NCBI RefSeq assembly: GCF_000150275.1
Contig: NW_002060944.1
Location: 7,306,756 to 7,370,755, forward strand
Direction of reading: 5' to 3'
Length of the DNA stretch: 64,000 nucleotides
Origin: Trichoplax adhaerens
Lineage: Eukaryota > Placozoa > Uniplacotomia > Trichoplacea > Trichoplacidae
Below are positions 1 through 12,441 of this stretch, piece by piece. Below the pieces are notes generated by a model that searched no databases, was not told where the DNA came from, and was given only the letters and a program-made list of their open reading frames with translations. Positions within the stretch are counted from its first letter, which is position 1, and each line of letters begins with the position of its first letter. The position numbers and the translations under genes were made by a program.

Positions 1-109
1 TTACTATCGGTAAGTTATAGATTCTACTAATGAAATTATCTTGCTGTTAAGAGCTATGCTTGAATTGATCTTTTTCTACTAACACTTCTTACTTATACGC
101 ATACAACAG

Positions 110-172
110 AAACTATTGCCTCAACAACTGTCGTAACTACAATTCCAACAACACAACCAACACCTGCAGCAA
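110..172 (+). CDS. Gene A Thr-rich linker exon
   Basis: Short phase 1-1 exon preceded by an acceptor (acaacag) and followed by GTTAGT. It encodes about 21 residues dominated by Thr, Pro, Ala and Val, typical of an O-glycosylated mucin-like linker. It is probably the last exon of a longer Thr-rich region outside the window. The donor gives an in-frame TAG right after the exon, as in the mucin arrays of the two downstream genes. Confidence 0.6.
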
Positions 173-3100
173 GTTAGTAAAATCAGCTATAGTGAATAAT
201 TCTGAGTAAGAGGTTTAATCGTTTATTATATTACTATGAAAAGACAGTAACTGTACTATTTATTAGTCATGCTACGTTATAGTAATTCCGTTGTTAAAAA
301 GAAATAAAATAAGTCTGAGTAACATAGGACGTGAAGTTGTTCATAGTATTTTTATGGAAAGGTAGCAATTATACTTCAATTTTATCGCAACTGTGCTATA
401 TTTTAGAAAGAAAGGAACAATTTTAACAGTAATAGCACTTGTTTTCAGCATTGTTATGAAAGACAGCAGCTACATTGCTAATACAATATTATCCTATGCC
501 ATAGTAGTCTTGAAGTAGCTTTTAAAAGAAGATTGAATCGTTGTGAGGAAAAAGCAATACTAAATTGTGTTATGGGAAATGTTAACTTGTTCCTAGCATT
601 GCTATGAAAGACAGCAGCTACATTGCTAATACAGCAATACGCTATACTATAGTAACCTTGAAGTAGTTTAAAAAGAAAACTAAATCGTTACGGGGAATAA
701 AGAATATTAAATCATGTAATAGAAAATGCTAACTTGTTCCTAGCATTGCTACGAAAGACAGCAGCGATATTGCTAACGAAGCTATTCTATAGCAGTCTTG
801 AAGCAGTTTTAAAGAAGATTGAAGATTGAAATCTTTGAGCAGTTGTGATGTATAAGGGAATGTTAATCATATAGCAGGAAATGCTAACTTGTTCTTAGCA
901 TTACTATGAAAGAGAGCAGCTACATTGCTGAATCTGCAACATACTACGTTAAAATAGACTTAAAGTAGTTTAAAAGCAGATCACATACAAGGAGATATCC
1001 TATTTATAACAATAATAGTGTATGCGATAAGTGGATATAGTTGTTAGTAATGGTTTATTATATATAGCCTAGATTTAGTTTTAGAGAAGAATAAATAATT
1101 TTTAGTAATAGAGAATGTCAAGTTGTTCATAGCAATACAGTGAAAAAGCAACAGCTTGTAAAGTAAAGTTAAGCTATGTTATAACAGTCTTGCTGTGATT
1201 TTTGAGAGGAATAAGTCTGAGTAACAAGAAACGCCATTCACAGCATCACTATGAGAAGATGGCGGTGATACTATTGGTATGTTAAAGCGGTTTTGCTACG
1301 TTCTTTTGAGAGAGAGGGATCGCTCTGAAAATAGGGGCATTAAGTTGTTTAAGGTATTATTATCGGACGATTCACATCGCGCTTATACTTATAGTTATAT
1401 TTGATTATAGCAGTTCGCTGTGATGAATAGTTCTGAGTAATAAGGAAAAGTTATTCGTAGCATTGCTAAGGGATGATGGGATCTATAATATTTGTGTAGT
1501 AGCGCTAGATTATAGCAAGTTTATTGCAGTTTTATAATGAATTTGAATTACTTACCTTAAAATCGTTTTCTTCCAAGTCCATCAATATCTTGAATATTAA
1601 CATAAGACCATATATAGCTTTATAAGTTAACACATTTCCTATTGGAAATAAGATCATGATTGCTAGTCTGCCCTAGATCATCTATTTTTCCTATCAATTC
1701 TTTCCTATGACTTATTTGCTGATACTGATCTATTTTTGCACCATTTCTCTATTTTAGCCACTAGGATACCTTGTAATGGTCAATGCCATGCGAATGCTAC
1801 CTGCCAAGGCTCGGGAGGAAATGAAAGATGCGAATGTGAATCTAGCCTAGGATATTATGGAGACGGGATTACATGTACAGGTAGAACAAGAATCAATAAT
1901 TTGAATCCTTTTTTAGTTTACAATTCTGTATACAGCATCTAAGTAACAGTTTAAGGACTATTTATATTGTTATAGAATTTACTGACGATCTACGCATATT
2001 TTATCTCTTGCCCCAATTAGAAAATAAATGCATTACTAATCCTAATGCCTGTGGAGTCAAGGCTACATGTTCCAATACTAGTACAAGCTACTTTTGCCAA
2101 TGCAAATTCGGTTATTATCTATCTTCAACGGTAGGAAACCACCTAACGGTGAAAACGGACAGTTCGTGCTTACGTAAGTTATAGTTATAAACTGGAAGAA
2201 ATTTTATCTATAAGAAAGAGACCGATAGATCAAAGTAATCCCACTTTTAATATGCGACATAAATTTTGACTAAATAATACGGATGCTGCTCTAGTATTAG
2301 CATTGATATAGCTTAAAGATTCATTAACGTTTATTTTTTTTTATTGAAAGCGACACATAATCGATAGCTAGAATTAAAATAAACTATTTCTAATGACAAG
2401 ATTTTTAGTCACTTATAATGTCAGAAATGGTAATAAATATCGATATGAACACGATGGAAAAAATGACAATTACTGTAGATAGCTCCATTTTTCTGTAATT
2501 ATTTTAGCTAATTTCTCAGTTCCCTATTATCATATAGAAGATACTTTATATTATGAAAAGATATGTGAATGAGAACAAACATTATCATATTAAACATTAC
2601 TGGATTAGTTTGACGTAAAGGGAATATAAAGCATCTTGACTAGTTCTATCAAGGAAAATAAATCATTATCTTAGTGTTTTGATTTAAATTGTAACTATAT
2701 ATCCAGAGAAGTTAATGATTCAAAAAGGTTCAAGAAAGCAGTAGCAACTTTTCCTTTACTAATCGATAAAGTATTCATATTTGTAATCAATCTGAGCTAT
2801 TAAATAGTTGTTTGCAATCTTTAAATAATACATAGTTGTCGGAAAAGACATCTAAATCGATTAATTTGCAATTTTTGTGCGTAGTTACTTTATACGAGTA
2901 CGTTAAGTTAAAACTTTCAAAAAATATTTCCATTTCATAATATTAAGAAAGATGCCGCTGCACAAGTTGTAGAAAATTAAATTATACATTTAAGAAATGT
3001 CAGGGAATGACATGTGCAGGGATTGAGAATATTTCTTTTACCTACGTTGATAAATCGAGCTATGATACTTTCATTTTGGAAAACAGTATTACTATCATGA

Positions 3101-6100
3101 TAACTTATTAAAATTCGATCATTCCACGAGTTAGAAAGTTCATTAACTATAAATGAGACGTTCATTTTAATGTTTGGCCATTATAGAGGAAAAAGCGATG
3201 ATAATATCATAAATCCTAATATTTAATTTTATCAAGTAGAATCAATCTTCATCTCGCTAACAGATATAAATATCCATGGCATGTTATTAAAGATAGATAC
3301 TATTAATAAGAATAGTAAGCATTTACAGTATATCAATGCCTTATCTTCATGTTAATTGAGTAAATAGTGATATTATAATGAATCTTCAATTTCATTAAGC
3401 GACAGTTCAAGTAAAATTGATCTATTCTATTTTCGGGCTATTAAAGTAAAGTATTAGCTACGTACATGAAATATGTCATACTCACGACGGGCCAAATAAT
3501 TATGAATTCAATTATAATTTCAGTCGGACTGACATATAATGGAGAAATTGGCTTTAAGAATGCGTACGGTCCATCTTATACCCCCATCAGTAATTCTAAT
3601 GTAACTCAACTATTTTCTATACTGAAAGATATGGTAAGTAAAATATCACAACTAGAAGATGTCCCCCAAATGATTCAAATATACCATAAATCATTTACTA
3701 TTAAGTTGACATCTTGCTATCTTATAAGTAAATGTTAATATTACTGCTTTCTGTATCCATATAACCTTTTTATTATCTAATCACAATAATTGCAGATTAA
3801 CAATGAAAGTAAGTATATAAACTTTAATTAATTTACTTGGAATATAATAGATTCAGCAAGTACTCAATACAAATTCAACTACAAAGGGTCGTTATCATGC
3901 GATCGATCTCACTTCTATTGGGTAAATCGAGTTAGTTTTACTCTATGTATGGGTATAAACGTAAATAAGTAGCAGTAACATACAGAGAGACAGTAGTAGA
4001 AATGATGCAGTTTAGATAAGAATTAAATTAGAACTTATAAAAATTTTATAGATATAGATCTTATAGAATGATAGGATATCTATTTCTTTTCCAATACCTT
4101 ACGATATGCTTTATCAAATTAATACCTTAGGAAAAGAGATCCTAATAATCTTCTTCTGCGTTATCTGCTTGTCATGAAGAATGGAAGCGATTATCTTCAG
4201 CCGGACTTCCTTAGTAAAGTACTGAAAGAAAAAATTCGAGATGTTGGACCACTAACCGCAATTACTTTTTCATTTAGCGGTAAATCTATTTGCAACTATC
4301 ATACTTAATTTAGATACAAATAATTTTTCAACTTTATATTAATATCTCATAATTTACTGTATTAAATTTAAATAATGCTATTATAGAAATTATTGATTAC
4401 TTGAAAAACCTACAAGTTACAATCACTTAGTAGTTATTGTTTTTCTATTTGATTAATATCGGTGGTTTCAACTTGCAATTATAACGTAGTTATAAATTTT
4501 ATTTAATGATGTTAATTTCTTATGTAGTCTACGTTTGTAGTATCATTCATCTTTTCATAATAAGCGATTAATATTGCACCTATTACAGGTAATCTTTATC
4601 GAATTAAACGTCTTAAACGGTTAGCCTATTTTTATAGTAATATGCTGTCAGTTAGTCTGACTATACCAGTATCAAATATTACTACTTTCCAAGAGAATAA
4701 TAATACTGTAGATAGATATCTCATAAAATATTTTACTTCAAAGCATAAATAATTATGCAAGGTATTAGTAGTTTTCAAATATTAACAAAATATATTTATG
4801 TTTTTTTAGATGCTAATGAATGTGAAAATTCTGAAATTAACACATGTAACTCAACTATTTCAACTTGCATTGACCTGGTGGGAAAATTTGTTTGTGAATG
4901 TCGGGCGAATTATTACGCAAACAATACCAATAATGGTTGCATTGGTACGTTATTATACGCTTGTGTATGAGTATACTGTACATTTCTTACTTTGCTCTTT
5001 TGCTTACATTTTTTAAGTTATCGACAAGAATTATTAATTCTCTTTAACAAATAGTTTGAGCATTTTATTTCCTTTTCGTTTATTCAGATCTGAGTTTAAA
5101 TTCTCATTTTATACCATATAACACAGAAAGTTCATTACGCGAACTATTTTTCTTATGTAGAACCCGATCTATGCCGAGATTTTAATAATTGTAGAAATGG
5201 AGCAACATGTCTAACTATCAATCGTAAGGTGGTTTGTAGGTATGTTGTCTTAGCTATTAAAATAGTGCACTCATACATCTAAGTGAAAATCAGGGGCTTG
5301 CATACTGATGAGTATATATCCTCTGTGAATATTAACTTAAAATGAACACTGTATGTATAAATAGCTTTAATACTTTATTTATGAATATGTTTAGATGCAG
5401 TTTCTTGTTCAAAGGAAAGCAGTGCCAATTTTTAACCGGTAAGTTGATAAATTTATAGATGTACCCGTCTACATGGATCGTAGTAAATTCGGAAGGTTTA
5501 TTTTCGCGTATGCCTGTTTGAGTTAGAATATTTGCAATCAGTATTAATTAAATATATAGTAGCTAGGTATCAGGTATTTATTTTAAGGTTTAGCATACTA
5601 GTGTATTGTTGCTATTATTTAATAAATAGTGTATTGACTGTAGATAATTTTGTCGTCATTAATTTGTATAATTCTATATCATCAGTAAAATTGATGACTC
5701 ATTCTAAATAAAATTCATCCTAACATATAGCGCAAAAAATATCATATTTGAGTCGTAGTTTATAATAACAATATTTATCTTCTATGAAGCATAAATCAAA
5801 TTGAACATAGCTATTTGCTTAAGATGATAAAGAGCAATGATAACAATGTACGATAGTTTAAAATGCATAATTCTAGCATAATTATGTTACTATGTTAAGG
5901 CTTGTTATGGTTTGAAATTATCTATCTGATAAAGAGAGGACATCAAACAGTAAATAAGACAAATAAAGTTTACCCATCAATTTACTTTGTGAGATCTTCT
6001 TTAAAGTAATTAAATATATACTATAGTTTTAGCATGATCATGCATTAACCGGGTTTATCAAGATTGATATCTGAATGCTGTCATAGTTAAGCTATAAGTT

Positions 6101-6632
6101 GGAGGGATTTATAAAAGCTAGTATCAAATATAAATTTATGCTCCGAAGGCTACCATAATATGATCATTTCATTATTTCAATGTAGAAGGCGGAATTGTGG
6201 TATTAACTGCCTGTGGAGGTTGCATAGTTCTTATAGCTTTGGCTATCTCATTCGTTTATTACTACAAACTGGCAACACAGTAAGACTAGTTAATTATCGT
6301 AGTCATTATAGTGCTTTATAGGATTCAATTTATCTTTCTTAAATTAATTTATATGATATTTTAGCCCCTAAATGTGTAAATTCTAGTTAATTTATTGATT
6401 ACTCATGTACAGGCCCAACAGTAAAGCAAGGTATGAAAACACCGGAAGACGACGAAGTTTATTACCTAATTCTGATTCACCGCCATCACCACAACGTCCT
6501 TTAAGTGCTCAGTTAGGAGATGAAAATTCAGCAGCTTTAAGTGGCTCAACAGTACCTCTAACAACGAATGAAAGCCAACCGAGACATACTGGTGCATATG
6601 AAACCGTTGAAATGGTAAATATACTTGTATAG
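110..6632 (+). CDS. Gene A: 3' part of an EGF/SEA single-pass membrane protein
   Basis: Partial gene; the 5' end lies upstream of the window. Exons linked by matching splice phases: 110-172, 1758-1880, 2021-2173, 3524-3633, 3857-3921, 4131-4279, 4810-4944, 5161-5239, 5395-5438, 6186-6279, 6413-6632 (about 410 visible residues). Order: Thr/Pro-rich linker, two EGF-like modules, SEA-like domain in three exons, EGF, EGF split by a phase-2 intron, transmembrane helix, short tail. The SEA, split-EGF and transmembrane exons use the same phases as the two downstream genes, so this is the most divergent member of one tandem family. The product should be a plasma-membrane surface glycoprotein. Whether it carries NIDO-AMOP-VWD upstream cannot be seen. 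Confidence 0.85.
270..1520 (+). repeat. Degenerate tandem repeats in a gene A intron
   Basis: The 1.6 kb intron holds several diverged copies of a unit of roughly 150 bases, with a core reading like 'agcattgctatgaaagac' followed by 'agcagctacattgctaat'. The clearest copies start near 447, 600, 740 and 895; weaker ones lie near 1110, 1225 and 1455. No open frame runs through them. This looks like non-coding intronic satellite-like expansion. Confidence 0.6.
1758..2173 (+). CDS. Gene A EGF-like exons (two)
   Basis: Exon 1758-1880 (123 bases, phase 1-1) encodes an EGF-like module starting near PCNGQCHANATC and ending YYGDGITCTG. Exon 2021-2173 (153 bases) encodes a second module, NKCITNPNACGVKATC followed by a CQCKFGYYL stretch and a last Cys. 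Both carry the six-cysteine EGF spacing. The second lacks the usual D-x-D-E-C start, so calcium binding is doubtful there. They precede the SEA-like domain. Confidence 0.8.
2174..3523 (+). other. Gene A intron, nothing recognised
   Basis: About 1.35 kb of AT-rich sequence between the second EGF exon and the SEA exon. Short open stretches on both strands have no splice-phase match to the gene and no family resemblance. I see no RNA gene or repeat family here. Confidence 0.5.
3524..4279 (+). CDS. Gene A SEA-like domain (three exons)
   Basis: Exons 3524-3633 (110 bases, phase 1 to 0), 3857-3921 (65 bases, 0 to 2) and 4131-4279 (149 bases, 2 to 1). The phases match the SEA exons of genes B and C, and the first exon has exactly the same length. 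The protein starts LTYNGEIGFKNAYGPSYTPI, matching the LxxNGxF start of SEA domains, and ends near PLTAITFSFSG. The autoproteolysis motif G-S-[VI]-V-V is not visible. The domain sits between EGF modules close to the membrane, as in membrane mucins. The assignment rests mainly on exon structure and paralogy. Confidence 0.7.
4810..5438 (+). CDS. Gene A juxtamembrane EGF modules
   Basis: Exon 4810-4944 encodes an EGF-like module (DANECENSEINTCNST..., ending NNGCIG) with a calcium-binding type start. Exons 5161-5239 and 5395-5438 together form a second EGF split by a phase-2 intron: EPDLCRDFNNCRNGATC joined to RCSFLFKGKQCQFLT. The same split occurs in the last EGF of genes B and C. These modules form the stalk just outside the transmembrane helix. 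Confidence 0.82.
6186..6632 (+). CDS. Gene A transmembrane helix and cytoplasmic tail
   Basis: Exon 6186-6279 encodes a hydrophobic helix (GGIVVLTACGGCIVLIALAI then SFVYYYK) with two GG pairs and a Cys pair. Exon 6413-6632 continues in phase 2 with a tail of about 70 residues: basic start (GRRRSLLPNSDSPPSPQRP), Ser/Pro-rich middle, end AYETVEMVNILV and stop. Alternatively the exon ends at 6612 (ATG then GTAAAT) and splices to 7130-7162. The tail has no resemblance to those of genes B and C apart from being basic and Ser-rich. Confidence 0.8.
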
Positions 6633-7129
6633 GATTTTTCTGTAGCTTAGAAGATATCTTAATTTACATATATGACTCCATAATCTGATTACGATATATT
6701 TATCTATTTCGCGGTTATTGTTAGTATATTCATGGCAAAATATAGGAGAGAAAAAAGCAATAGCTGTACCTTTTAAACTATGATTACTATGCATGAAAGC
6801 AGAAAAATTTTTTGTTCTAACAAGAAACAGTAGTACATAATACATAATTATGCTACGATAACCGACGATAGGATGTATTTAAAAAAAAATTTTGTTTATA
6901 TTTATCGTATTATTATCTCAGCAATTGACATAAGTTGAGTAAAATGCTTGCGAGCTAATAAATAGTATACTGTAGATAATTTCTTACTTACGACATAATT
7001 GCATTCCAATAATATATAAATGATGATAGTAATCGCTTGGCTTTAATGATCCAGATAAAGCTCAGAAGTGCAATTTGGCTCTTATAACATAACTCAATGC
7101 CTATTGTCTTATTATTTTTCTCCACATAG

Positions 7130-7162
7130 GCTCAATATAGCAAGCAAACTATCGATCTGTAG
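7130..7162 (+). CDS. Possible alternative last exon of gene A
   Basis: A good acceptor with a pyrimidine tract (ttatttttctccacatag) precedes a phase-0 frame AQYSKQTIDL and stop TAG. It would join to the phase-0 donor at 6612 and give the ending AYETVEMAQYSKQTIDL. The alternative is read-through to the TAG at 6630. Only transcript data can decide. Confidence 0.35.
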   Translation, partial: AQYSKQTIDL

Positions 7163-9978
7163 AAATGATGTACGTATAATATTTATCATAAGGTTACCTT
7201 AACGATATATCGATAAAGTGAATTATGGTGAAACACCATTTTGTATTAGTAAATGATGTATTACCAACTATTAATTCGATAATTATAATTAATGTTTGGG
7301 TTTAATGACGTGATTATCTGTTAATACGATTTTTATTAATAATCCGTAGAACGAAGACTGAAATTAATGCACTGGACAGTGAAATATTATTAAAGACTAG
7401 ATAAATAGTCAAGACTTTATGGAAAGGATATTAACAAGATTACCCTGTCTTTATTTCTCGTAAAGGCAGAAAATAGCTATTAATTATTCAATGTACTATA
7501 GAGTGGATAATAAAGTTTAATGTATTTCATGTTAAAACTATATCGAATTTTAACAAATTTGATTATACAACTATCTATGACTCATTCTTCTTTTTATCGC
7601 AGTTAATCGATATTAAACTGATTATTTACTAAGAGCAAGTATATCTAATTTCAAAGGTATCAAATTGCACTACTGTAAGACAATTACGATAGTAGAATAG
7701 TAAATCGTAATTTGGTTGGTATAAGAAAATTTTCAATTTCTATAATGGCTTCAGTTCACGATGAGTTAGATATTGATATTCTCATTTCAATTAGCGTGTG
7801 TTAATTTAAGCCTTCTTAACTACTTAATCTGCTAAGCTTGGAGTATTTTTTAGTGTTGAACAATGTTAGTTTAGCTAAATTTAAAATATGAATTAAATTT
7901 TAATAGCCTATGTGAAAGAAAAGGTAAAGAAAGACACTTATCACTTAAGCTGGATATATATGAGTAAACCTATTATTTTTGCTCTTAAAAATATTCAATC
8001 TAATGCATCTGAATGCTGAGATATAATCCTTCCTACTTGGCCTTACGTATTTGCTTTCACCGAAAGGTTGCTATTATGGAGCTATTATAAAAATTGTGTA
8101 GTTTAATGGCTAATTTTTGAATTACTATGTGTGTAACTACGTGTATTTAATATTTACCAATTAATCATCATATGCAATCGTCTTCAACTTTATTAGCGCT
8201 ATTGATAACATGCGGATATTATTATTATTCGTACCTATAGATACGCTATTGATCATGACTGTAAACGTTCTTGCTTATTTACTGTAACTGTGTGCTCTTG
8301 GGATTAAATTTCCCAAATTAGATTGTGTAATATCTCTTTTGTCCAGATTTTCAGTTAAAATTCTCTTACTTTATCAAGCTGTTTAGCCGAATAGTGTTTC
8401 ATCTACAGTATCGTGATTTTATTGCTAAATTTCTAGAATTAAGACCGCTATTGGATAATTATATTCCGGTCTTTAGACTTATGTAATGGTGAATAAAAAT
8501 TATACTGTATCTGAGAATCTATCTATTGTAATAGTAATGTCATGCCTATTCATTGATCATGATTGCTTTATAGTGGTGTACTAATTGTAAGTTTGGACGT
8601 TAGCTTAAACGAATAATTCGTGTACCTTTCCTTACAATATTCTTGTACACAAACTGTAAAAATTAGTCACGTAACCATATTTGACATAGATTCACATATG
8701 TGAAATATGAATTTGTAAAGGGATTAGATCTATAATATCCATTAGATAGTACTGTATACAGTATGTGCAATAACTATGGTGATTTGTACTGTAGGTGTGA
8801 TTCTGATAATGTAATGCTAGGTAATCCCTTTTATTGATGCTGCATTATAAACGTGTGTATAGTTTTATGAGCAATAATTTCTGCTCGTACATATGTCTAT
8901 ACAGGTAAATATCGTAGATTAAAACTTGAAAAATAAAACAATTTTAGCTTATGAGCCTAGAGTTAGATACAGTATCTGAAAAAACACTGAAATATGATAA
9001 GTAGCAAAATCGATATTTGTTTGCATGTCTATTCAATACAAGCGCGTTTTAAGCTCATTATGAATTTTGTTTTGATAAAATTGATCACCTGGACCTAAGG
9101 CTTTGCAAAAATTATAATCTTACAAAATTAATATGAGTGGATGCCAATTAGTAAAATCTTTACGACGGACATGAAGTGAGAAAGTATGTTATTGTGTAAG
9201 TATAACTAGTTGCTTATGTATAGGTTACAGCCAATATCCGAAGTTTAAGAGATTATAGCTAGTATGTGTCGCTAATGATGCTAAACTAACTTTGATGCAG
9301 AGATAAAAGTGAACTAGTAACGTGCAAAACTAATTTTTATTAAAAAATCGCCAGCATTCGTTAACATTGCTACGGTACCTAATGCATTTTAAGTTGCTAA
9401 GAAAGCAGTTTATATTACTTTCTTTATGACACCAGTAATAATAGCACCTGATTATTTTTGAACTCCCATGCGGATTATTAATGTATACTTAGTGAATAAT
9501 ATGTTAAATCTTTACAATAGATAGATACCACACCCTAATCAAGTTATTGACGTAAATATAACGATAGATATGCCTATCTGCTGTGGTAATCTTAAAAGTT
9601 ACCGTAATTATTAGCAAATCTATATATATCTTCACTCCAACTACAGTAATTCGCATTCCATGGCGAATCATAACTAATTATCTACAATTCAATAGTTAAC
9701 ACTATTGCATGATTACGTAAAAGGAAATATACTATTTAAATTATAATCAATGGTATAGCAATGTAATGTACAAAATACGAAATTTGTGAGATTCTTAAGT
9801 AGGTTTAATCGAGAGAAAGACCATAATACCTAAGTTAGATTGGAGACCAGATTTCATTTATTTATGATTCTGTAATTATTGCTTGAAGCTATATCATTAT
9901 CGTCTTTAAAGCATACTAATATTAAAAAGGGATTTTAGATATACGCGTATTTTAAATCATGGTACAGTATAAAAGTAA

Positions 9979-10272
9979 TTGATGTGTCATTTGTCTAAAT
10001 TGATAGGTAGTGCAAGTATTTTATGCCTAGGGCTAGGATTAAAAAGGCCTATTCTCGCAATTAATGGTAGTATCAATCACTTATATAAATCTACTGCTCC
10101 ACAAAATTATTATTTCATATCTTTAAAGGAGAATGTTAAAGTATCATTAATTGAGATGCAAATAAAAATAGGTCAATTATTTGATCTAATTTCTGAAGCT
10201 TTGCAATTGATGTTAGACCATGCTATTAATCATCAGTTCTATCTGACATACAATTACAAGTCCATAAATTAG
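9979..10272 (+). CDS. Unassigned 97-residue open frame
   Basis: Open frame with protein-like composition (starts MMCHLSKLIGSASILCLGLG, later LFDLISEALQLMLDHAINHQ). It is long for this AT-rich spacer and could be an exon, a decayed gene or chance. No neighbour supplies matching splice sites and I recognise no family. Confidence 0.2.
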   Translation: MMCHLSKLIGSASILCLGLGLKRPILAINGSINHLYKSTAPQNYYFISLKENVKVSLIEMQIKIGQLFDLISEALQLMLDHAINHQFYLTYNYKSIN

Positions 10273-10465
10273 GTCTTGATCAGTGATATTATTGAAGTAA
10301 AATTGTAATTATGAACGAAGATTTCGGCGTTGTATTGTTGCTTTCAAAAGCTATATTGTATTGCGATCCGGTACTTGGATAATAATTTCCTATCTCTTGT
10401 CATGATTATATTAATTCGTGAATTATGCTTAGACATGAATGTTATAATGTACTATGATAGAGTAA

Positions 10466-10612
10466 TCATTTTAGTATCTTAATCAGTTCCACTCTTGATT
10501 TTTGAATCATCTCATTCATATGCTTTGGCGGGCGCGGCACCATATGTTGATTGCGATAAATGGAATATGCTGCAGCGGTGACGGACTCCACGGAAGTAGT
10601 GAACAGTGTATT
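10466..10612 (-). CDS. Possible terminal exon on the - strand
   Basis: On the - strand this GC-richer stretch reads as a 48-residue frame containing SVESVTAAAYSIYRNQ then HMVPRPPKHMNEMIQKSRVE, ending LIKILK and stop. The composition looks more like real protein than the overlapping + strand frames. It could be the last exon of a small - strand gene together with pieces at 11206-11373 or 12442-12702, but each of these ends in its own stop, so they do not form one simple model. No family recognised. Confidence 0.25.
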   Translation of the reverse strand, partial: NTLFTTSVESVTAAAYSIYRNQHMVPRPPKHMNEMIQKSRVELIKILK

Positions 10613-11205
10613 TTAGGAACTATCATCACTATCCAAAATATAGGGTACATTCAAGAATCTAATGCCACCGTCCCGTTACTTGATCCAAGATCGTTGATCT
10701 AGATAGCTACAAATAAATATTATTTTCTACTGATAAGGCTGTAATTATCGTAATAATGATTTCTTTTCATTATTTCTCTTAGATAATAACGGGCGAGGTT
10801 GGGGTAATTATCGACGCTCATACCGTAATAGATAAACTATAGACTATTTTTTTAATGTTTTTGGAAATTATGATCATTAATAACAAGATTACATCAAATA
10901 TGCAAGATCAATTGGAGATCAGGTTGAAATATCTAATAAGATATAAATTTGACATAGAAGCGAGGGCACTGTATCAAAATTACAGATACTCCTATATTTT
11001 AACCAATGGATAGATACGTTACAGAGCAAGATAATTATGTAACTAAGATTCTTGGAGTTCTATCGTATAGACTATAATTTAATTATAGAATAATAATTGT
11101 TCCATAATTTAAAAGGTTGCGGTCTATATGCTTTTCGTAACAGGGCTTTAATTAGAAATTATTTTTGATTCTACGCAAAGTTGTCTGTTTGCGGCATATT
11201 TACTC

Positions 11206-11373
11206 CTATTTGTTATTATTCATTGGTTGTTTAATAGAGCACAAAGTCTCAGCTGGATATTTCCTAGATTGAGCTGCCTTCTCAGCCAATTGATAGTCTC
11301 GACAAGATTTTTCACGTGATGGTACACGCAGATCTCCACTGTTCTGAGAATCAATCGGGAGAGGCAGGAAAAA
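11206..11373 (-). CDS. Possible terminal exon on the - strand
   Basis: The reverse complement has a good acceptor (tataactcag) followed by a phase-0 frame of 55 residues ending at TAG. It contains RVPSREKSCRDYQLAEKAAQ and SRKYPAETLCSIKQP. GC content and charged-residue pattern are coding-like and contrast with the surrounding AT-rich DNA. I do not recognise the family. Upstream exons, if any, would lie at higher coordinates. Confidence 0.35.
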   Translation of the reverse strand, partial: FFLPLPIDSQNSGDLRVPSREKSCRDYQLAEKAAQSRKYPAETLCSIKQPMNNNK

Positions 11374-12441
11374 CTGAGTTATACTTATACGTATGCTCGT
11401 TTGGCATGCATATCCATTTAAGTAGCTTAAAATTTCTTGCTAATAACCCTTGTAGTTGTTGAACGTGTTATATTGAAACTATTGATAAAGGGAACGATAA
11501 TTTATTTCTTAATAAAATTAAACAATAAATTATCAAATGATGGTAAGTACTTACTTTACCAAAGCATATATTATAGGAACTTTTAAGTTGATGTATAGCT
11601 CGCGATCCCAGAGTAAAAGTTGTATCTAGTTATTTTAGTATTCCTACGTCAAAAATATAGATAAAGGAAATGATAATTTACTACTAACTAAAATTGGCAC
11701 AATAAATTTTGCTATCAATGATTGTAGACCCGTACTTTACCGGAATATACACTTTAATAATTACTAGTATCGATTGCTGATGTTACTAGTATAAGCACAT
11801 ACATTGAAGTTGAATGATCCAATATTTAGATCTAGTTTTATTTCATGGCTATGATAGTCATAAACATTTGATATTTTAGTTCTAGGTTGTCAATACACTT
11901 TAGTCTTACCGTGCTAACAATTTCTTTACAATAAAGTTTTAGGAGCCACGACAGTTCAACGTTGGCACTGTCATGTTATTGCAGATTATATCCTGCTATG
12001 AGCAGCATCGTATCCCGTCAGGAAAACATTTCCGTGTTTATCACGATTTAAAACAGGCATTGCCCTGACGCTGCCAAATAAATGAGAACAAAAATCACTT
12101 CATAAAATAAAATATATCAAGATGATAAACAATAAGGAGGATTATAAAACTAGAAGCGTAAATTAGTCGGCTAATAAAGGCTGTTTGAGATCCTTTACTC
12201 TAAGTTGCTTGTAGTAGAAAATTTTTTTATCATGTTTAAATCTTGATTGAAGTAATAATGTAATAAAAATATTTTAAGCTATATTTTATTATCTGCTAAT
12301 TGCAAGATGGCTTTATAGATTAAACTATTTAAGGATAGGAACATAGTTACGATATTTCCTTATAGAATTAAATGATCGCGATATCATAATGTATGAGGAA
12401 GGAAATACAATAAAATTTTACTTTCTTATGATTAGGCATTG

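Noticed and set aside
11944-12080. Exon on either strand (EPRQFNVGTVMLLQ on +, MPVLNRDKHGNVFLTGYD on -)
   Set aside because: Both strands are open with acceptable acceptors, so neither could be chosen. Kept only as part of the - strand island observation.
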